DNA from: Streptomyces sp. NBC_01465
GTDB lineage: Bacteria; Actinomycetota; Actinomycetes; Streptomycetales; Streptomycetaceae
Length of the DNA: 64,000 nucleotides
Assembly: GCF_036227325.1 (NCBI RefSeq)
Contig: NZ_CP109467.1
Coordinates: 8,060,001 to 8,124,000, forward strand
Direction of reading: 5' to 3'
The notes beneath the pieces are model-generated. The model was not told the DNA's origin and did no database searches. It was given only the letters and a program-made list of their open reading frames with translations. Made by a program: the position numbers and the translations under genes. Within the stretch, counting starts at the first letter, position 1. The number at the start of each line of letters is the position of its first letter. This document shows, one piece after another, positions 60,061-64,000 of the stretch.

Positions 60061-61263
60061 ATGACGGAACGACCGCTCTCAGGAATCCGCGTACTCGATC
60101 TCACCAATGTGCTCGCAGGACCGTACTGCAGCTATCACCTCATGCTCCTCGGCGCCGAGGTCGTCAAGGTCGAACAGCCGGGCCGGGGCGACCTCGCCCG
60201 CAGCCTCGGGCCCGACCCCGAGCTGAACCGGGCCGGTATCGGCGCCTCCTTCCTCGCCCAGAACGCCGGCAAGAAGTCTCTCGTACTCGATCTCAAGGAC
60301 CCTGCGGACCGTGCGGACTTCGAGGACCTTGTGCGCGGCGCCGATGTGCTCCTGGAGAACTTCCGGGCCGGGGTCCTGGACCGTATCGGATACGGGCCCG
60401 AGCGGCTGCGGGAGCTCAACGGCCGGCTGGTGTCCTGCGCCATCACCGGCTTCGGGCAGTCGGGACCGATGAGTTCGGCCCCCGCCTACGACCAGATCAT
60501 CCAGGGTCTGTCCGGAATGATGAGCATTACCGGCACCACCGACACCGCGCCGCTCAGGGTGGGATTTCCCGTCAGCGACTCGCTCGGCGGGCTCGGGGCG
60601 GCGCTCGCCATCAGCGCGGCCCTGCTCGGGCGGGAAAGGACGGGGGAGGGGGCCCACCTGGATGTCTCCATGCTGGAGGTGTCCCTCTCCGCCATGGGGT
60701 GGGCCGTGTCCAACTACCTGATCAGCGGGGTGGATCCGGAGCCGATGGGCGACCAGAACGCGACCGCGGCGCCCTCGGGAACCTTCGAGGCGGCCGACGG
60801 CGGGCTCAACATCGCGGCCAACCGGCAGGAGCAGTTCGAGACGCTCTGCAGACTGGCCGGGCTGCCGCACCTGCTGGAGGACCCGCGCTTCGCCGAGCGC
60901 GAGGCACGCAAGATCCACCGCGCCGAGCTGAACGCCGAGCTGAACGCTGCGCTGCGGCAGAAGACCGCCGCCGAGTGGGAGACGACGCTCTCCGCCGCCG
61001 GGGTCCCCGCCGCCCGCGTACTGAGCGTTCCCGAGGCCGTGGAGCTGGAACAGCTCGGCCATCGCGGCTTCTTCACCGATCTGCCCTACCCGGACGGATC
61101 CGGCCGCACCCTGCGCATCAGTGGGAACGGCGTGCTCGTCGACGGACGGCCCCCGCACCCGGACCAGCCACCGCCGCTGCTGGGCGAGCACAACGAGGAG
61201 CGTCACCGGCTGATTGCCCGCTGGCGCGCGGAGAGCCGGGCTTCCGGGGTGCTGGGGTCATGA
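60061..61263 (+). CDS. CaiB/BaiF-type CoA transferase
   Basis: A 400-residue family III CoA transferase: GIRVLDLTNVLAGPYCSYHL, GAEVVKVEQPGRGD, the DLKDPADRADFEDLVRGADV and LLENFRAGVLDRIGYGPERL segments, and the catalytic-Asp region near DVSMLEVSLSAMGW. It moves CoA between two carboxylic acids. The next gene, a citrate-synthase-like lyase, overlaps its stop (ATGA), implying the CoA ester made here is the lyase substrate. Confidence 0.93.
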   Translation: MTERPLSGIRVLDLTNVLAGPYCSYHLMLLGAEVVKVEQPGRGDLARSLGPDPELNRAGIGASFLAQNAGKKSLVLDLKDPADRADFEDLVRGADVLLENFRAGVLDRIGYGPERLRELNGRLVSCAITGFGQSGPMSSAPAYDQIIQGLSGMMSITGTTDTAPLRVGFPVSDSLGGLGAALAISAALLGRERTGEGAHLDVSMLEVSLSAMGWAVSNYLISGVDPEPMGDQNATAAPSGTFEAADGGLNIAANRQEQFETLCRLAGLPHLLEDPRFAEREARKIHRAELNAELNAALRQKTAAEWETTLSAAGVPAARVLSVPEAVELEQLGHRGFFTDLPYPDGSGRTLRISGNGVLVDGRPPHPDQPPPLLGEHNEERHRLIARWRAESRASGVLGS

Positions 61264-62093
61264 GCGACGGGCAGAACACCGGACCGCAGGACGGCCTGGT
61301 CGCTCAGTGGTGGGCCACCGCGGTGAGCCGTGTCGAGCCCGGCATCATCGAACTGCGGGAACACCCCGTCCAGGACCTCATCGGCCGCGCGACCTTCGCC
61401 GAGACGATCTGGCTGATGCTCCGCGGCACCCTGCCCAGGGCCGAGCAGGCCCGGCTCCTGGAGGCGGCCCTGGTCGCCGGCGTCGACCACGGACCGCAGG
61501 CGCCCTCCATCGCCGCCGCCCGGATGGCCGCCACCTGCGGGATCGGTCTCAACAGTGCGATGGCGACCGGCGTGAACATGCTCGGTGACGTCCACGGCGG
61601 GGCCGGGCAGCAGTGCGTACAACTGCTCAGCGACATCGGCGAACGCCACCGGGAGGGCCGCGACTTCGATGCAGTCGTCACCGAGGTCATCGGCGAATGG
61701 CGAACCCGTTCCCGCTACCTGCCGGGCTTCGGGCACCGTTTCCATCCCCGTGATCCACGCCGTGATCCGCTGCTCGCCCTGGTGGACCGTGCCGTGGCCG
61801 ACGGGCTGGTGGAGGGCGCACACCTGCGGGCAGCGCTCGCCGTGGAGGCGCAGCTCAACCAGGGGCGCGAGGGGAAGAAGCCCGTCCCGATGAACATCGA
61901 CGGTGCCACCGCCGTCATCTATGCCGAGCTGGGCTTCGAGGCGCCGCTCGCCCGCGGCCTGTTCGTGCTCAGCCGCAGCGTCGGCATCCTGGCGCACGCC
62001 TGGGAGGAGAGCGGTCAGGGGCGCCGCAACAAGAGCCCCATGCCGCCCAGCATGGTGCCGGTCCACCTGGTGGTACCAACTGGGCATTCCTGA
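61260..62093 (+). CDS. Citrate-synthase-like lyase (citryl-/malyl-type CoA lyase family)
   Basis: A 277-residue short citrate-synthase fold lacking the N-terminal region of true citrate synthases. Candidate catalytic groups: His in DVHGGAGQQ, His in LPGFGHRFHPRDPR and Asp in PMNIDGATAV. Short members of this type, annotated as citryl-CoA lyase or CoA-transferase-linked lyases, cleave a hydroxyacyl-CoA into acetyl-CoA (or acyl-CoA) and a 2-oxo acid. Coupling with CaiB supports cleavage. The exact substrate is unknown. Confidence 0.85.
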   Translation: MSDGQNTGPQDGLVAQWWATAVSRVEPGIIELREHPVQDLIGRATFAETIWLMLRGTLPRAEQARLLEAALVAGVDHGPQAPSIAAARMAATCGIGLNSAMATGVNMLGDVHGGAGQQCVQLLSDIGERHREGRDFDAVVTEVIGEWRTRSRYLPGFGHRFHPRDPRRDPLLALVDRAVADGLVEGAHLRAALAVEAQLNQGREGKKPVPMNIDGATAVIYAELGFEAPLARGLFVLSRSVGILAHAWEESGQGRRNKSPMPPSMVPVHLVVPTGHS

Positions 62094-62139
62094 CCCGAAG
62101 TTGAACTGTCGCCCGGACAAGTTTCCTTTGCCGCAGGTC

Positions 62140-62169
62140 TTGCCACGGGCGTAGCGGCGTCCCTAGCGT
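62140..62169 (+). promoter_or_regulatory. Candidate promoter of the quinoprotein gene
   Basis: TTGCCA, an 18-bp spacer and TAGCGT, 74 bp before the quinoprotein ATG. No hairpin was seen after the lyase stop, so read-through is also possible. Confidence 0.5.
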
Positions 62170-62242
62170 GACCCCCTGTCCGCGTGACCATTCTGCGGAT
62201 CGTACGAACCACCTGGCGGACCTTGATCGAATCGAGGGATCG

Positions 62243-64000
62243 ATGGAACGGCGTACTTTCCTCCTGACAGCCGCAGCGACCGGCACCACCGCGGCCACCT
62301 CCCTGGCCGGCCCCGCAGAGGCCTCCGGCAGGACTCCCGGCCTCGCGCTTCCCGTACCACCACAGTCGGCGGCCCTGGGCGTGAGCGCCCGTGACTGGCC
62401 CAAAGCCGGCGGCAACTACGGCAACCAGAACCACTCCGCACTCTCCGCCGTCACACCCAAGAACATCGCCAAACTCGGCGGGGCCTGGCACCTCAACCTG
62501 GAGGGCGGCTCCACCGCCCAGTACCAGCAGTGCACGATCGTCGTGCAGCACGGCGTGCTGTATGTGGAGACCACGCAGCAGAACGTCTTCGCCGTCGACG
62601 GGCGCACCGGTGAGGTCATCTGGAAGACCAGCCTCGGCACCGAGACGACCAACATGCGGGGCGTGGCCGTCGCCGGTGGCCTGGTCTTCTCCATCTCGGG
62701 CGCCAACATCGTCTACGCCCTCGACCAGAGAACCGGGGCCGTCGTCTGGCAGAAACCCCTGATCGTCGAGGACAACGGAGGCGATGACGGCTGCGACGAC
62801 AACAGCGGCCAGTGCGGCGGCAACAGCGGGGGACTCGCAGGCGCGGTCGTGCACTTCGACGGGCTGATCTATATCGGCACCGAGGGTTCCACAGCGGGCG
62901 CGCGCGGCCGCGGCTACGCCCTGGACGCCAAGTCCGGAGACGTCGCCTGGACCTTCTGGGGGCCACCGGGACCGGGCGAGTACGGGCACGACACCTGGGA
63001 GGGCGACTCCTGGAAAACCGGCGGCGCCGTCCCCTGGATCCATCCCGCCGTCGACCCCGAACTCGGCCTGGTCTACTGGACGTTCGGCAACCCCTACCCC
63101 CGTACCGACGGATCGTCCCGGGGCGGCGACAACCTCTTCGCCAACTCGATCGTTGCCATCGACGCCAAGACCGGCGCACGGCGCTGGCACTTCCAGTCCG
63201 TCCACCACGACATCTGGGACGCCGACAACGTCATGGCGCCGGTCCTCGCCGATCTCCTGATCGAAGGACGCAGACGCAAGGTCGTCGTCTACGGCTCCAA
63301 GACCTGCCACTTCTACATACTCGACCGGCGCACCGGCGAGGCGATCCACGGCATGGAAGAGCGTGACGTTCCCCAGCAGGCCGAGCAGAAAACCTCTCCC
63401 ACTCAGCCCTTCCCCGGCGGCGAGCCCTTCACCGACCCCTTCCCCCGGCTCGACAAACCCACCAGGCCGGTCCCCTTCTACCCGGCCGGCGGCCTGTACT
63501 CGGTCTTCTGGGACCGCGCCACCATCATCTTCCCGGGCGCAGGAGGCGGCGGCGACTGGGGCTTCCCGTCCTTCAGCCCGAAGACCGGCTACGTCTACAT
63601 CGGCTACGGACTGGTCAACTCCTCGTACTCCAACACCCATGGAGGCCGGGTCAACACCGCCCGCCCGCTCGGTGAACTCTTCGGCGGCGGCCTGGTTGCC
63701 ATGGATCCGCGCACCAACACCGTCGCCTGGCGCAAGGAGGGCGACTGGTCGCTGGCGCACGGCAACGGCATTCTCACCACGGCGGGCCGCGTTCTCTTCC
63801 AGGGCCGCCCCGACGGCGTACTCGAAGCGATGGACGACACCGACGGCAGCACCCTGTGGACCTGGCAGTGCGGGGCCGGAGTCAACACCATCCCGGTCTC
63901 CTACGAGATCGACGGCGAGCAGTACGTCGCCGTGCTCGCCGGCGGAAACGGACTGCCCTTTCCCGATATCCCCAAGGGCGACCATCTCTGGGCCTTCAAA
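62243..64000 (+). CDS. PQQ-type quinoprotein dehydrogenase, exported by Tat (3' end outside window)
   Basis: The frame is open from ATG 62243 to the edge (586 codons). The first 30 residues carry RRTFLL and an Ala-rich hydrophobic stretch, a Tat signal. A beta-propeller of PQQ repeats follows (W-motifs such as TGEVIWKTSL, SGDVAWTFWGPPG, TNTVAWRKEGDW). GGNYGNQNHSALSAVTPKNI is the classical N-terminal quinoprotein segment. Vicinal cysteines of methanol-type enzymes are absent; instead two Cys flank an Asp/Gly-rich loop (GCDDNSGQCGG). Active outside the membrane, oxidising an alcohol or polyol. In a quinate/shikimate locus a PQQ polyol dehydrogenase would fit. PQQ synthesis genes are not in view. 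Confidence 0.9.
   Translation, partial: MERRTFLLTAAATGTTAATSLAGPAEASGRTPGLALPVPPQSAALGVSARDWPKAGGNYGNQNHSALSAVTPKNIAKLGGAWHLNLEGGSTAQYQQCTIVVQHGVLYVETTQQNVFAVDGRTGEVIWKTSLGTETTNMRGVAVAGGLVFSISGANIVYALDQRTGAVVWQKPLIVEDNGGDDGCDDNSGQCGGNSGGLAGAVVHFDGLIYIGTEGSTAGARGRGYALDAKSGDVAWTFWGPPGPGEYGHDTWEGDSWKTGGAVPWIHPAVDPELGLVYWTFGNPYPRTDGSSRGGDNLFANSIVAIDAKTGARRWHFQSVHHDIWDADNVMAPVLADLLIEGRRRKVVVYGSKTCHFYILDRRTGEAIHGMEERDVPQQAEQKTSPTQPFPGGEPFTDPFPRLDKPTRPVPFYPAGGLYSVFWDRATIIFPGAGGGGDWGFPSFSPKTGYVYIGYGLVNSSYSNTHGGRVNTARPLGELFGGGLVAMDPRTNTVAWRKEGDWSLAHGNGILTTAGRVLFQGRPDGVLEAMDDTDGSTLWTWQCGAGVNTIPVSYEIDGEQYVAVLAGGNGLPFPDIPKGDHLWAFK

Noticed and set aside
59148-61259. A long + frame that starts before IclR and runs in frame into the lyase gene
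   Set aside because: Only the lyase part (from 61260) is family-like. The upstream part is Arg/Pro/Gly-rich and overlaps the IclR and CoA transferase genes in another frame.
62015-63985. A 656-codon - strand frame opposite the quinoprotein
   Set aside because: Shadow frame: Gly/Val/Asp-rich with no recognisable domain, while the + strand has a clear Tat signal and PQQ propeller repeats.

Overview
This is a high-GC window with actinobacterial codon use, GTG/TTG starts, and many families typical of soil actinomycetes: MmyB-type XRE regulators, DUF5994, DUF2180, an SCO5918-type protein, FhaA_N, ANTAR, STAS/SpoIIE and LIV-type transport. It reads as a piece of a Streptomyces (or very close relative) chromosome, probably accessory or arm-like, because intact operons alternate with stretches of gene fragments. 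Family assignments come from reading translated sequence; no database search was run.

Layout. 0-6 kb: stress signalling and cold shock: a cut-off STAS protein, a small winged-helix regulator, three CspA-type genes and an rsbQ-rsbP-rsbV-like cascade whose phosphatase carries a frameshift. 6-13 kb: a leftward redox cluster (aldo/keto reductase, cupin, decayed carboxymuconolactone-decarboxylase and SDR pieces, MFS exporter, cyclophilin-like lipoprotein, SDR, zinc alcohol dehydrogenase) facing a divergent MmyB-type regulator. 13-17 kb: a MerR-like gene with a long leader RNA, then fragments (FhaA_N, TetR, phosphoketolase, GNAT, ANTAR, DUF1003). 17-28.5 kb: a dormancy/hypoxia cluster resembling the S. 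coelicolor OsdR/OsdK (mycobacterial DevR/DevS) system: DoxX, two CBS-BON proteins, flavodoxin, cNMP-binding protein, response regulator, GAF kinase, DUF2180, phosphoketolase, slipin and universal stress protein. Near-palindromic GGGNC-N4-GNCCC boxes precede its transcription units.

28.5-35.7 kb: a leftward aromatic meta-cleavage operon (two FAH-type hydrolases, extradiol dioxygenase, amidohydrolase-2, FAD monooxygenase, cyclase-type hydrolase) with a divergent LysR regulator. 35.7-39 kb: a second cold-shock unit: CspA gene with a leader closely resembling the one at 2.4 kb, DEAD-box helicase, CBS protein and SCO5918-type protein. 39-47 kb: small genes and debris, including a near-identical second copy of the 1.1-kb MerR-plus-leader block, then TetR/SDR/quinone-oxidoreductase genes. 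47-64 kb: F420-reductase-like and TetR genes, then a catabolic locus: a leftward eight-gene operon (aldehyde dehydrogenase, ThDP enzyme, four LIV ABC transporter genes with a permease-ATPase fusion, shikimate/quinate dehydrogenase, QuiC-type dehydratase), a divergent IclR, a CaiB-type CoA transferase with a citrate-synthase-like lyase, and a PQQ-type quinoprotein running off the right edge.

The most unusual signal is the duplicated leader at 13.09-13.75 and 40.68-41.35 kb. It has a near-consensus promoter about 660 nt ahead of the MerR start, 14 GCAGT pentamers on the sense strand against one on the other, a hairpin whose stem shows a compensatory base-pair change between copies, and a perfect 32-bp palindrome just before the ribosome binding site.
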